64,000 bases of DNA, from NCBI GenBank assembly GCA_963802355.1, contig CAWDIV010000024.1, positions 248,001 through 312,000 on the forward strand, read 5' to 3'. The notes beneath the pieces are model-generated. The model worked only from the letters and a program-made list of their open reading frames with translations. It did no database searches and was not told where the DNA came from. Below, piece by piece: positions 34,220 to 42,472 of this stretch; position 1 is the first letter of the stretch, and each line of letters begins with the position of its first letter. The translations under genes and the position numbers were made by a program. Origin of the DNA: SG8-41 sp963802355. GTDB lineage: Bacteria; Pseudomonadota; Gammaproteobacteria; Burkholderiales; SG8-41.

Positions 34220-34453
34220 ATGCCAAAATGCGATTCCTGCGGAAATGACTACGACAAGACCTTTCAGGTCATGGCCGGAGGCAAAGCCCATACCTTTGAC
34301 AGCTTCGAATGCGCGATCCACGCCTTGGCGCCGACTTGCGAGCATTGCGGGGTGCGCATCGTGGGCCACGGGCTGGAAAAGGACGGCCGCATGTTCTGCT
34401 GCGATCACTGTGCCGAGCACAAGGGCGTGACGGAGCTTCGCGACCGCGTCTGA
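34220..34453 (+). CDS. Small zinc-ribbon protein
   Basis: 77 residues with GGAGGCGCCC before ATG 34220. 'MPKCDSCGNDYDKTFQV', 'FDSFECAIHALAPTCEHCG' and 'MFCCDHCAEHKG' supply several Cys pairs for zinc. This short family is common in Proteobacteria and has no assigned function. Confidence 0.78.
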   Translation: MPKCDSCGNDYDKTFQVMAGGKAHTFDSFECAIHALAPTCEHCGVRIVGHGLEKDGRMFCCDHCAEHKGVTELRDRV

Positions 34454-34472
34454 GATTCCTTCGTCTTGAGCC

Positions 34473-35610
34473 TTACCGCTGCGCCAGCTGGGCTTCGAGT
34501 CGCGCGACCCACGGACGAAACTCTGCAAACCAACGGCGCCCTTGATTGCTCATGAGGTAGCGATGTGCTCCTTGAAGGGCGCGTAGCCTCGCGGGCGCGA
34601 GAGCGGCGGGTCGTTTGCTGGTCCCGGAGCGATTCATCCGGTCGCAGAAATCCAGAATAGCGCGCCAATGAGGAATGGCGCTCCTGCCAAAAAGCTCCCG
34701 GACGGCTTCCCTCCAGCTGCTCTCGGGATCGTATGCTGCGGGATGCCTGGCATAGTCGAAGCAAGTGGCGAGCGGGAGAAGACTCAAGCTCTCCTGTATC
34801 AGGGGATTGTTCAGATAGCCGTAAACGACCTCCGGCAGGCGGGAGTCCCGGCCGGCCAGGGGAGCAAGGTGCATCTCATCGCTCATCGAGAGATCGTTGA
34901 CGGGGTAGTTGTCCCAGAGAATCAGGGGATGCCGTATTCGACTCGCTACCTTGCGCGCATGGGCCAAAGAGATCCTTCGGGGCACGATGGCCGGGCCGGT
35001 CCAAAGGCAGGCAACAGAATCAGGCAAGTGTTTCGCGAGGGTTTCCCAGAAACGCGGCTCGAAGGTGCCGAACATACGAGCCAGCTGGGGATGATCCGTG
35101 TAGCGAGAGGGACAGATCCACCATTCCACTTTCTTCCAGGACACCGGCTGCCGTTCGAGGATCTTCTCGAGCCATACTCCTTCGGCTCTAGCCAGGCTGC
35201 CGCTGAAATGCTTTCGATCTTCCCCATGCTCGAGGCGTGAGGGGATGTCGTCAAAAAGATACCGCGAAAGTTCGCACGCCTGCATCGTAGAACCGCGCCA
35301 CCTTTTCAAGCAAAGCCTGCGCGGGCTCCGGGGCGGAGAATCGCAGACCTTTTCCAGGGTGGAATGCGTAGACAAAATCGATGCGCTGCTCTTGCGCGGC
35401 CCTGATGAGCTTCAGAAGCGCTCTCCATTCGCCTTTCGGATAGGGCTCCTTCCAGCGCTCGCGGTGATAAGGGTCGTCCTTGGGGGCGTAGAGATAGGTG
35501 TTCATCCCCCTCCTCGCGCCGAACCGAAAGAGGACTCTGCGGTGCGACATACTCCAGGGAGGGCCGAAGAATCCTTCGACGATTCCGCGGCGTTGAAAAG
35601 TGCGTCGCAT
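34473..35610 (-). CDS. GH84-like beta-N-acetylglucosaminidase, frameshifted
   Basis: From ATG 35610 the protein reads 'GIVEGFFGPPWSMSHRRVLF', 'RRGMNTYLYAPKDDPYHRER' and 'IDFVYAFHPGKGLRFS', the opening of the hyaluronidase/NagJ-like (GH84) barrel, then 'GVRTFAVSF'. The run of five A at 35253-35257 (T on the coding strand) shifts the frame. One base fewer gives 'FAVSFDDIPSRLEHGED', restoring the catalytic Asp-Asp pair, and the frame continues to 34473. The repaired protein has about 379 residues. No signal peptide is seen. It would cleave terminal beta-GlcNAc, as in O-GlcNAc or hyaluronan-type substrates. Confidence 0.8.
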
Positions 35611-35897
35611 GTGAAATCGCACTGCTACCGGCGCTTAGCCGCCATTTTCCGGAGAGGCTAGACGGCAGCCAAAAGTTCCCCGTTACCGGAACGACCTTCA
35701 GAACTCCGTGTCGTACATTCCTACCGTCGCTCGTCGCGCAATGTAAAGTGATCTTGCGGTCATGCCGCAGCGACTCGTTTGAAACGTGTACCGCTTTTCG
35801 CGCGAGAGCCGCAGCGCCCGCAAGGAGAAGTCCCTTTCATTGCCAGGCGGCATCAAGATAGTTCATTCCCGCAAATACTTCTTTTTTGGAGAGTCTC

Positions 35898-36275
35898 ATG
35901 CAACGACAACCCCTCAAGAATGCTGCTGTCGAGTTCATGTCGCTCGTCGCCTCCGGCAAGGTGCAGGAGGCTTACGATCGCCACGTCAGCGGAAACTTTC
36001 GGCACCACAATCCGTACTTCCGCGGCGATGCCGAATCGCTGCGGACTGCGATGGCGGAAAACGCCGCCAAGAATCCGGACAAGAAACTCGATGTTCAGTT
36101 CGCGCTGGAGGATGGCGACCGAGTGGCCGTGTTCTCACGAATAAGGCAGAATGCGAGCGACCGTGGCGGCGCCGCGGTGCACATCTTCCGCTTCGAGGGG
36201 AGCCGCATTGCGGAGCTTTGGGATGTCGGACAGGCTGCTCCGGCAGACAGCGTGAACGAGAACGGGATGTTCTGA
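35898..36275 (+). CDS. SnoaL/NTF2-like protein
   Basis: 125 residues from ATG 35898, with GGAGAG upstream. The cone-shaped NTF2-like fold is suggested by 'AVEFMSLVASGKVQEAYDRH', 'NFRHHNPYFRGDAESLRTAM' and 'HIFRFEGSRIAELWDVGQA'. These are the features of predicted SnoaL-like polyketide cyclases/ester-cyclase homologues, mostly of unknown role. No partner gene. Confidence 0.82.
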   Translation: MQRQPLKNAAVEFMSLVASGKVQEAYDRHVSGNFRHHNPYFRGDAESLRTAMAENAAKNPDKKLDVQFALEDGDRVAVFSRIRQNASDRGGAAVHIFRFEGSRIAELWDVGQAAPADSVNENGMF

Positions 36276-36822
36276 CGCAGGCGCTACCAACGGCTTCGTG
36301 TCAAGCCCTTCCAAAGGGAATCGAAGCAAGAGCGACCACGCCAACGTGCCAAAATAAATCTGCAGTTCCGGCGCGCTCTGGATGGGATAAATCTGGTCAG
36401 CTTCTGTCGATCAACGTAAGACCCGGATCTACCTCCTTTGCGGGGTTCAGTCGGTCCCGGAACCGGGTCGTTCAACACGGAGCCTTCTGCGTCCCGCATC
36501 GCAACACCACGCGGACCTCGACGCCACGGCCCCACGCGCGGCCAAGCGTCGGAGCATAGGCGACAGACCCAGATGCCGGCATCGCTCCCCCTCACCACCG
36601 GAGGCTTTTAGTCAGCATAGAGTCAGATACGGGGTATTTCTAGCAGACAAGTGTTGAGCCGTCATGGGGAAAGCTCTCGCGCGCGCGCGGCGATGTAGCC
36701 GTCTTCCAAGGGCCATGCGCTGCCCGTGTTTCTCCAGCAAATGCTCCTGGTCCGCCCAGACGTGAGCGACTGAGACGTTGAAGCCCAATACACGCCCGCC
36801 AAGAGCATCCACCGCTGGGGCA
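36276..36822. other. Intergenic region, no gene seen
   Basis: About 550 bases. Short frames on both strands lack ribosome binding sites and recognisable domains. Confidence 0.45.
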
Positions 36823-36861
36823 CAAAACAAAATGCCCGCGGGCTGTTTCCGCCGCGGGCAT
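36823..36861 (-). terminator. Terminator of the EF-hand gene
   Basis: ATGCCCGCGG (36832-36841) pairs with CCGCGGGCAT (36852-36861). On the minus strand the stem is followed by TTTTGTTTTG. It lies 31 bases past the EF-hand gene stop. Confidence 0.78.
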
Positions 36862-36891
36862 CGGGAAGTGCTTCAGGGGTGAAGCAAATTC

Positions 36892-37221
36892 CTAGTAGGA
36901 TTTGCCTTTTGAGGTTCCTCCACTCGGCGCAGGCGTGCCGCTCGCGGCGGCTTCGGGACGCTTGTCCCCCGAGTGTTCGGATGCCGCAGCGTGCTCCTCG
37001 CGGGAAAGCTTGCCGTCTTTATTCTTGTCGAGCGCTGCGAAGTCCTTCTCGTGCGCTGACCCCTTCACCTCGTCCCTCGAGATGAAACCGTCGTTGTTCT
37101 TGTCCAGGGACTTGAACATGCTCTCGGCGCCCGAAGCACCGCCCGGGGCTTTATCGGCTGCTGTAGCGGCGAACGGGATCACCAGGGCTGCCGCGACTGC
37201 CGCTGCAATCAGACTCTTCAT
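36892..37221 (-). CDS. Exported EF-hand protein
   Basis: 109 residues from ATG 37221 (AAGGAGA upstream). The signal peptide 'MKSLIAAAVAAALVIPFAAT' ends at ATAAD. Two calcium-binding loops follow, 'DKNNDGFISRDE' and 'DKNKDGKLSREE', both with the canonical 1-3-5-12 acidic ligands, and then a Pro/Gly/Ser tail. Probably a periplasmic calcium-binding or buffering protein. It is a single-gene unit with its own terminator. Confidence 0.88.
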   Translation of the reverse strand: MKSLIAAAVAAALVIPFAATAADKAPGGASGAESMFKSLDKNNDGFISRDEVKGSAHEKDFAALDKNKDGKLSREEHAAASEHSGDKRPEAAASGTPAPSGGTSKGKSY

Positions 37222-37520
37222 AATGGTGTCTCCTTTCATGATGTCGGTGAATAGCTACAGGAAGCTGCGACGTACAAGGTTGTCGCTGCAACCCGACATG
37301 ACGGCACATGCACGGCATTCAAGCGCCATGCCGTGCTGTCATCGACGTACGACCACGCCGCCCGAAGATAGGTTTCCTGCGATGACAGCTTGGGCACGAC
37401 CACTCCGGAGCCTTTGATATCAAACTGATTTCACGCAGGAAGCGCGCAGGTCACCGGCGAAACGTAGCGAACGAACGCGTGTCGTAGTGTCGATCCCTAT
37501 GGATCGGATCGGAGGTTCTT

Positions 37521-37933
37521 ATGACGAACGTATCCGTCGAGAAGGAGTTGCTCGCCCTGGAAAGGCGTTATTGGAGTGCGATCAAAGAAAGAGACACGCA
37601 CGCGGCGATGCTGCTCACGCATGATCCATGCATCATCACCGGCGCCAGGGGGTGAGCCAGATCGATCACAAGACTTCGAGAGAATGATGCAAAACTCGCC
37701 GTGGAGTCTCGAGAATTTCGAACTGCAGGACCGTGCAGGTGCGGATGCTGCGGGACGACGTCGCGATCGTCGCCTACAAGGTGCGGGAGTCGCTGACCGT
37801 GGCTGGCAAGTCGATGATGCTCGAGGCGGCAGCTGCCTCAACCTGGATACGCAATGACGGCCGCTGGGTCTGTGTGCTGCACACCGAATCGATCGCAGGT
37901 GATCCGTTCGGGCGCGACCGGCAGTCGCGTTAG
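37521..37933 (+). pseudogene. DUF4440/SnoaL-like protein, two frameshifts
   Basis: GGAGG (37511-37515) precedes ATG 37521: 'VEKELLALERRYWSAIKERD' and 'THAAMLLTHDPCIITGA'. The G run at 37648-37652 ends this frame; with one more G it continues 'VSQIDHKTFERMMQ' and 'SPWSLENFELQD'. A second indel near 37733 leads to 'VQVRMLRDDVAIVAYKVRE' through 'RWVCVLHTESIAGDPFG'. The repaired product is about 137 residues, typical of DUF4440 (NTF2 fold). Both breaks look like sequence errors as much as decay. Confidence 0.65.
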
Positions 37934-37959
37934 CCGTATCGATCAGCGCAACAGGAGTT

Positions 37960-38841
37960 TTATCCGTCATCCAGTGAGCGCGGAAAGCTGTCGTGCAGGA
38001 GCCGTGACAACGCGCGATCGGCCAGGATGACGCCGCCGGTCTGGCAGCGGGCGCAATAGTTGCACTCGTTTTCCGCGTAGACAATACGCTGGACCGGCGA
38101 GCGGCAGACCGGACACGGCTCACCATAACGGCCGTGCACTGCCATCCCCGGACGAAACGCGGTGACCTTCTCCGGAAATGCGGAGCCCGCTTCGGCGCGC
38201 AGCCGCGCCGTCCATTCGGAGAGCACGCCACGCGTCGCCTCAAACAGCCTTGCTATCTCGGTGTCGTCAAGCTTGCGGGTCAGCTTCAGCGGCGACAATC
38301 GCGCGCGATGCAGAATCTCGTCGGAATAGGCGTTGCCGATGCCGCTGAAGAGCCGCGGGTCGGTCAGCGCGCGCTTCAACGTGTGGTTTTCCTGCCGTAG
38401 TCGAGCGGCGAAGTCGGCGAGCGTGCTCTCCCCGACTTCCAGCCCGCCTCGGTCGAACTGGGCGAGCGCTTCCGCTCCCTGTACCAGGTGCAGCGACGCG
38501 CGGCGCTTCGTGCCGGCCTCGGTAAACGCGATCCTGCCGTTTTCAAATTCGAGAATCGCCAGGGCGTTGCGCGCGGCCGCCTTCGCCGGCGCGTCCAGCC
38601 AGCGCAATCGGCCCGCAATCATGAGGTGAATGACAAGGAACAGGTCGTCTTCGAGGTCCAGCACGATCCGCTTGCCCAGACGGCGCACGTCCCGCACGCG
38701 CTTGCTTTCCGCAGATGCAATCGGCGGAACGGCAGTGCGCAACACGAATGGATTCTGCAGCCGCACGCGTTGCAGAACCTCGCCGCGTACGCGTTCGGCG
38801 AGCGCTTCACAGTAGACCACTACATCGGGAAGCTCGGGCAT
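37960..38841 (-). CDS. Formamidopyrimidine-DNA glycosylase/endonuclease VIII family protein
   Basis: 293 residues. The N-terminus 'MPELPDVVVYCEAL' keeps the catalytic Pro2 and Glu3, with Asp at position 6 where Glu is usual. The helix-two-turns-helix segment has 'PRLFSGIGNAYSDEILHRAR'. The C-terminal zinc finger is 'GEPCPVCRSPVQRIVYAENE' and 'CNYCARCQTGG'. It excises oxidised bases such as 8-oxoguanine and nicks AP sites. It diverges from canonical MutM, so it may be one of the extra Fpg/Nei paralogues found in many soil bacteria. Confidence 0.9.
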   Translation of the reverse strand: MPELPDVVVYCEALAERVRGEVLQRVRLQNPFVLRTAVPPIASAESKRVRDVRRLGKRIVLDLEDDLFLVIHLMIAGRLRWLDAPAKAAARNALAILEFENGRIAFTEAGTKRRASLHLVQGAEALAQFDRGGLEVGESTLADFAARLRQENHTLKRALTDPRLFSGIGNAYSDEILHRARLSPLKLTRKLDDTEIARLFEATRGVLSEWTARLRAEAGSAFPEKVTAFRPGMAVHGRYGEPCPVCRSPVQRIVYAENECNYCARCQTGGVILADRALSRLLHDSFPRSLDDG

Positions 38842-38888
38842 AATCCTGGAAAGAGACCTCTGATTCGCAGGCCTCTCTGGTTGAAATC

Positions 38889-38923
38889 TGGCGCGCCCGG
38901 TGGGATGAATGTGGGCACTGGCG
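38889..38923. repeat. 35-bp dispersed repeat, copy B
   Basis: Matches 12745-12779 at 33 of 35 positions. It lies between the Fpg/Nei start and a truncated PIN-domain gene. Confidence 0.5.
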
Positions 38924-38965
38924 TGAAGTTATCTCGACGGCTGGACCGTGCCTCGCGCAGTCTCG

Positions 38966-39130
38966 TCAGACCGCCACAAACGGATCGACCAAGGTCAGTT
39001 GACCGTCGAACGTGCGTCCGTGCTCCAAGTCCTCGGTGTAGAGGGTGTTGCAGCCGGACAGTATCGCTGCGGCGGTGACCCGCTGCAAGCGGCGTGGCAA
39101 GCAGCCCCGTTTCTGGCCGGAGTCGACGTC
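38966..39130 (-). pseudogene. PIN-domain (VapC-like) C-terminal fragment
   Basis: The minus strand ends with 'QRVTAAAILSGCNTLYTEDL' and 'EHGRTFDGQLTLVDPFVAV'. This matches the end of VapC-type PIN ribonucleases, where the last acidic residue sits in 'T.YTeDl.hG'. The N-terminal acidic residues and the antitoxin are missing, and upstream the frame enters unrelated PEP-CTERM sequence. It is a remnant of a toxin-antitoxin module. Confidence 0.6.
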
Positions 39131-39188
39131 GTGGAATTCGAGCGCGCACTCGCGGACCGACATCTCAGAGCACTGATCCGAGTGGCGG

Positions 39189-39650
39189 TCAGACCTTTTT
39201 GCTGCGGCGAAAGGCCATCCCGAGCAGCCCGACGCCCAATAGCAACAGCGAGGACGGCTCCAGGACCGGCTCGCGAGATCGAACGTGACCCTGACGCGAT
39301 CACTGAGATAGGACACAGCCCAAGTGCCGGTCGAGAGGGTTGGCAGGCTGACCGTGTCGAACGTGGCAAAGACCGACCCCGGGGAAAAGAAGCCCGTGAC
39401 CAGAATGTCGAAAAATGCGTCCGGGGTCGGAACGAAGCCGTTGATCAGGTCGACGTCCAACATTCCGGCCAGAAATGCGTCGCCAAAGACGCGAAACTGG
39501 TCGTACCCGCTCCCTGGCGGCGAGCCCGGCGATTTCGATGTCCAGGATCCCTGCGGAGGTCTGCGCATAGTTCCCGGCAACGAACAGAGTTGGACCGAAT
39601 GGGATCGGGTCCGAGTTCTAGGTGAATTGGGACTCGTGCCGACTAGGTAA
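39189..39650 (-). pseudogene. PEP-CTERM protein fragment, frameshifted
   Basis: On the minus strand it runs 'GPTLFVAGNYAQTSAGILDI', 'GSGYDQFRVFGDAFLAGMLD', 'VDLINGFVPTPDAFFDILVT' and 'TLSTGTWAVSYLSD'. After a shift near 39250 it ends 'LEPSSLLLLGVGLLGMAFRR' plus SKKV at 39189. The last part is a PEP-CTERM sorting signal (motif, hydrophobic helix, basic tail) recognised by exosortase, with Leu where Pro is usual. The middle resembles beta-helix passenger repeats of exported proteins. Two frame changes and no N-terminus make it a relic as assembled. Confidence 0.65.
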
Positions 39651-39772
39651 CGCTATAGAACTGTTGCTTGAGCAAACAGGAGGGCGTCAAATTGAAAGGC
39701 GTCCGCGAGCAAGCAACCCCGCGATCTTGATGAGCGCGCAAGCGCCATCTGCCATGAACACTGATTTTCTGG

Positions 39773-40003
39773 TCAATCCAGCAGCGCGACGGCTCGGACG
39801 GAATAATTTGCCACACACGCGATAGTGTCGAGTTTCAGTAGGGCCTTGCGCCCAACTGCCTTCGCTCTTGCGAGAAGTGCCCGTTCGGCATCGGTGAACC
39901 GAAGCCGACTGCCGCGCAGCCGTTCTTTGAGCAATTGATTCTCGGCTTGAAGGAACTCAATAACGATCAGCTGCTGTCGATGAACCCAGCCGGACACGAC
40001 CAT
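39773..40003 (-). pseudogene. IS transposase/integrase N-terminal remnant
   Basis: 'MVVSGWVHRQQLIVIEFLQA', 'ENQLLKERLRGSRLRFTDAE' and 'RALLARAKAVGRKALLKLDT' match the N-terminal leader and HTH region of a common rve-type (DDE integrase core) insertion-sequence transposase. The protein is cut before the catalytic core. Another remnant of this kind, a C-terminus, lies at 40601-40837. Confidence 0.6.
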
Positions 40004-40095
40004 TAGTGCGGTGGCAGGGAACCATGCCGTAAGGCTATCGCAGGAATATCTGCTCTTCACATAGCGGTGACAACGCGCAGCGAACCGCTTGGTCA

Positions 40096-40124
40096 CAAAA
40101 AAAGAGGCAGGGCGGGGCCCTGCC
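40096..40124 (-). terminator. Terminator of small exported-protein gene, copy B
   Basis: GGCAGGGC (40106-40113) pairs with GCCCTGCC (40117-40124). The minus-strand 3' side continues TCTTTTTTT. The stem sequence is the same as the terminator at 32160-32185. Confidence 0.8.
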
Positions 40125-40173
40125 TTTTGCTGCAAAACGCAAACGTTTACTGCTTCCGTTTCTCGTTCGTCCC

Positions 40174-40350
40174 TTACTTTTTCGGCGCCGGGCACTTCAC
40201 CTTTTTACCATCCACTGTGACTTCGTCTCCCGGCTGCTTGCCCTTGCACGCTTCGGCGACAGCGTCCGGCTTGTCAGCCGCGAAAGCGACCGGAATGAGA
40301 GATGTTACGGCGAAAGTGCCGGCTATCAGGACGGATAGAAGCTTAGTCAT
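40174..40350 (-). CDS. Small exported protein with two Cys, paralogue B
   Basis: 58 residues from ATG 40350, preceded by GAGGAAAC. The signal peptide 'MTKLLSVLIAGTFAVTSLIP' is followed by mature 'DAVAEACKGKQPGDEVTVDG' and 'KKVKCPAPKK'. It is about 78 percent identical to the protein at 32233-32412. Similarity extends into the terminator and the upstream inverted repeat, so the whole transcription unit was duplicated. It lies between two IS remnants, which may explain the copy. Function unknown; both copies keep the Cys pair and basic end. Confidence 0.75.
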   Translation of the reverse strand: MTKLLSVLIAGTFAVTSLIPVAFAADKPDAVAEACKGKQPGDEVTVDGKKVKCPAPKK

Positions 40351-40382
40351 GATGTTTCCTCTTTAGGGGTTATCACAGGGTT

Positions 40383-40409
40383 TTGTGACCGGGTAGTTCT
40401 TGGTCACAA
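40383..40409. promoter_or_regulatory. Inverted repeat upstream of small exported-protein gene B
   Basis: TTGTGACC and GGTCACAA face each other around 11 bases, 33 bases upstream of ATG 40350. The site and spacing correspond to 32446-32467 in front of the paralogue, while surrounding bases have drifted. That conservation supports a binding site or structured leader. Confidence 0.5.
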
Positions 40410-40600
40410 GCATCGTAACGCGCTCGCATCAAACTGGTTGACACTTACAGGTGCGCACTTCGTGAACATCACGTTGAGCTTGCCGTCGTCAGATGGCGAC
40501 AACACGCTGGCCCGCGTAAAGTTAGAGTGACAATACTCCTTTACATCCTGTTCTCCGCAAATATTCATGCCGTACCGATTTCGAGTGATGTCACTAGCCA

Positions 40601-40837
40601 TCAGGCGCCAACTCGGTGCCAATAAGTATCATGGTGCAGTCCACCCAGCACTGCTTTCGAGAGTACGGTAACGCCTAGTCGATGGCGGGCCTCCGGTTCT
40701 CGGAGCGAAACCAGCATATCCGGACCAGGGCCGAGGCTATGCGGTCTACGGCGGTTGTAATGTTCTACCCAGGATTTCAGAATTGAGCACCAGTAGCTCA
40801 TCGGCGATTCGTTCCTCACCCCACGATCCGTTCTCAA
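40601..40837 (-). pseudogene. IS transposase/integrase C-terminal remnant
   Basis: 'SILKSWVEHYNRRRPHSLGP' is the end of the rve integrase core ('..YNRxRPHsaLG'), followed by 'GVTVLSKAVLGGLHHDTYWH'. The catalytic DDE residues upstream are not present. It lies on the same strand as, but upstream of, the N-terminal remnant at 39773-40003. The two are therefore not simply halves of one gene split by an insertion. Confidence 0.6.
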
Positions 40838-40867
40838 TAGCTATTCTGCGAATCAGGGCTCGCAGTT

Positions 40868-41070
40868 TCAGTCGGAATTCTCGGATAAAGCAGTTCCTCC
40901 GGTGGTGAATTGCGCACCGCGGATGTTGAGGAAAGCATTGAGGGTTCCGCCGACAGTTTCAGTGATCGCGTTGCCGCCGGCGTCCCAGTTGATTTCACAA
41001 CGGCCGCTGAAGAGAGGTCCCGCGGCATTCCCGTTGTTTGGGTTGCCCACCGCCTCCGGGCCCGCCGTGG
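40868..41070 (-). pseudogene. Fragment of a secreted-protein gene
   Basis: The minus strand reads 'AVGNPNNGNAAGPLFSGRCE', 'INWDAGGNAITETVGGTLNA' and 'FLNIRGAQFTTGGTALSE', then stops. I recognise a similar opening ('..G.pNNGNapGPl.sGRreInWDgG..') in large secreted bacterial proteins, but no named domain. Neither signal peptide nor C-terminus is present. The remaining sequence up to 41338 shows no gene. Confidence 0.4.
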
Positions 41071-41338
41071 GCGGGAGCGAGCGTCTGAAGGGCGCGGCGC
41101 GGGGCGCGGTCGTAGGACAGATCGCAGGCGGCCATGCCGGCGATCCGCGGCCTCCCCAACGCCAGCGACCACGCTCCAGCGTGGATCGAGCTCTCACCCC
41201 AAAACCCGCGCCGTTCCACCCTGCAGGGCAAGAAGGAATCCAAGAGAACCCCTTCCGCTGTCCGCAAACCTCGTCGCAAAGAGCTGCGGTTCGGTGATTT
41301 TCCGCCACCTGGCCGGTCTAATCTACGAGAACTGTGCA

Positions 41339-42241
41339 ATGGAAATCCTCATAGGAACGGCCTCCTGGACCGACAAATCGCTGATCGCATCGGGGAAGTT
41401 CTATCCCAAGGACGCCACCACGGCCGAGGACAGACTGCGCTTCTACGCCGCCGAGTTCCCGATAGTCGAAGTGGACTCGAGCTATTACGCCATCCCGGCC
41501 CCCCAAACAGCGCAACTGTGGGTGGAAAGGACTCCTCCACAGTTCACGTTCAACATTAAAGCCTTCAGGGCCCTCACCGGCCATCAGTTTCAGGCACGGG
41601 TTCTCCCCAAGGAGTTGCAGCGCGCCATTGGCCCAAAAGGTGGCAACCTCTACTACAAAGACCTGGCCGAAGAAGTGCAACGCGAAATCTGGCGCCTCTT
41701 CTTCCTGGCCGTCGAACCTTTGGCTTTGAATGGAAAACTCGGCGCGATTCATTTCCAGTTTGCGCCGTGGATTACCTCTGGCGGCGCGCCTCGAAAGCAC
41801 GTCGAGCACTGCGTACAGATGATGCAAGGCAGGGGGCTCATGTCAGTCGAGCTCCGCAATAACTCATGGTGGACCGAGCGTAGCCGCGACTCCACGCTCT
41901 GCTTCGAGAAGGAGAATGGCCTGGTGAACGTGGTGGTCGATGGCCCCCAAGGATTCTGCAGCAGTATCCCGGCAGTGTGGGAGGTGACCTCCCCCGAGCT
42001 CGCCATCGTACGGCTGCATGGACGCAATACCGAGACCTGGGAGAAAAAAGGCCTGAAATCCTCAAGCGATCGCTTCAACTACGACTATCCCGATGCGGAA
42101 CTCGCCGACATAGCCAAGTCGGTAGAAACCCTCGCGCGCAAAGTGCCGCGCACACACGTCGTCCTCAACAACAACTACGAGGACCAGGGACAACGCAACG
42201 CGAAGACGCTCATGAGGCTCTTGCAACAATCGGCGGTATAG
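41339..42241 (+). CDS. DUF72 domain-containing protein
   Basis: 300 residues. DUF72 (YecE-like TIM barrel) features are 'MEILIGTASWTDKSLIASGK', 'FYAAEFPIVEVDSSYYAIPA', 'FTFNIKAFRALTGHQ', 'LGAIHFQFAPW', 'LMSVELRNNSWW' and 'RTHVVLNNNYEDQGQRNAKT'. The function of DUF72 is unknown; it is often near DNA-repair genes. It is a single gene next to the tRNA-Pro locus. Confidence 0.88.
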   Translation: MEILIGTASWTDKSLIASGKFYPKDATTAEDRLRFYAAEFPIVEVDSSYYAIPAPQTAQLWVERTPPQFTFNIKAFRALTGHQFQARVLPKELQRAIGPKGGNLYYKDLAEEVQREIWRLFFLAVEPLALNGKLGAIHFQFAPWITSGGAPRKHVEHCVQMMQGRGLMSVELRNNSWWTERSRDSTLCFEKENGLVNVVVDGPQGFCSSIPAVWEVTSPELAIVRLHGRNTETWEKKGLKSSSDRFNYDYPDAELADIAKSVETLARKVPRTHVVLNNNYEDQGQRNAKTLMRLLQQSAV

Positions 42242-42364
42242 AACCTGAAGCCCCACAGACTCGCGCGGCCGGAGCTCAGCACTTGAGCGGCACCAGATTG
42301 AATGCGCTGGGGCTCCAGAATTTGTCAGTCGCCTTGCGGAGGCCTTCCTAAGTCTATGATTATC

Positions 42365-42441
42365 TGGTCGGGGCGGTCGGATTTGAACCGACGACCACCG
42401 GCCCCCCAGGCCGGTACGCTACCAGGCTGCGCTACGCCCCG
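42365..42441 (-). tRNA. tRNA-Pro (GGG anticodon)
   Basis: Minus-strand cloverleaf: acceptor CGGGGCG/CGCCCCG, anticodon stem CCGGC/GCCGG around loop CTGGGGG (anticodon GGG), T-loop GGTTCGAATCC, discriminator A and an encoded CCA (TGG at 42365-42367). It lies 29 bases beyond the aminotransferase gene. The accessory region starts on its 3' side. Confidence 0.95.
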
Positions 42442-42472
42442 AGGGGCGGATTATATCAGCGGTCACGGTCAC

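Noticed and set aside
39773..40837. A complete insertion sequence split by the small exported-protein cassette
   Set aside because: The C-terminal remnant lies upstream of the N-terminal one on the same strand, so the pieces cannot be the two halves of one interrupted transposase gene.
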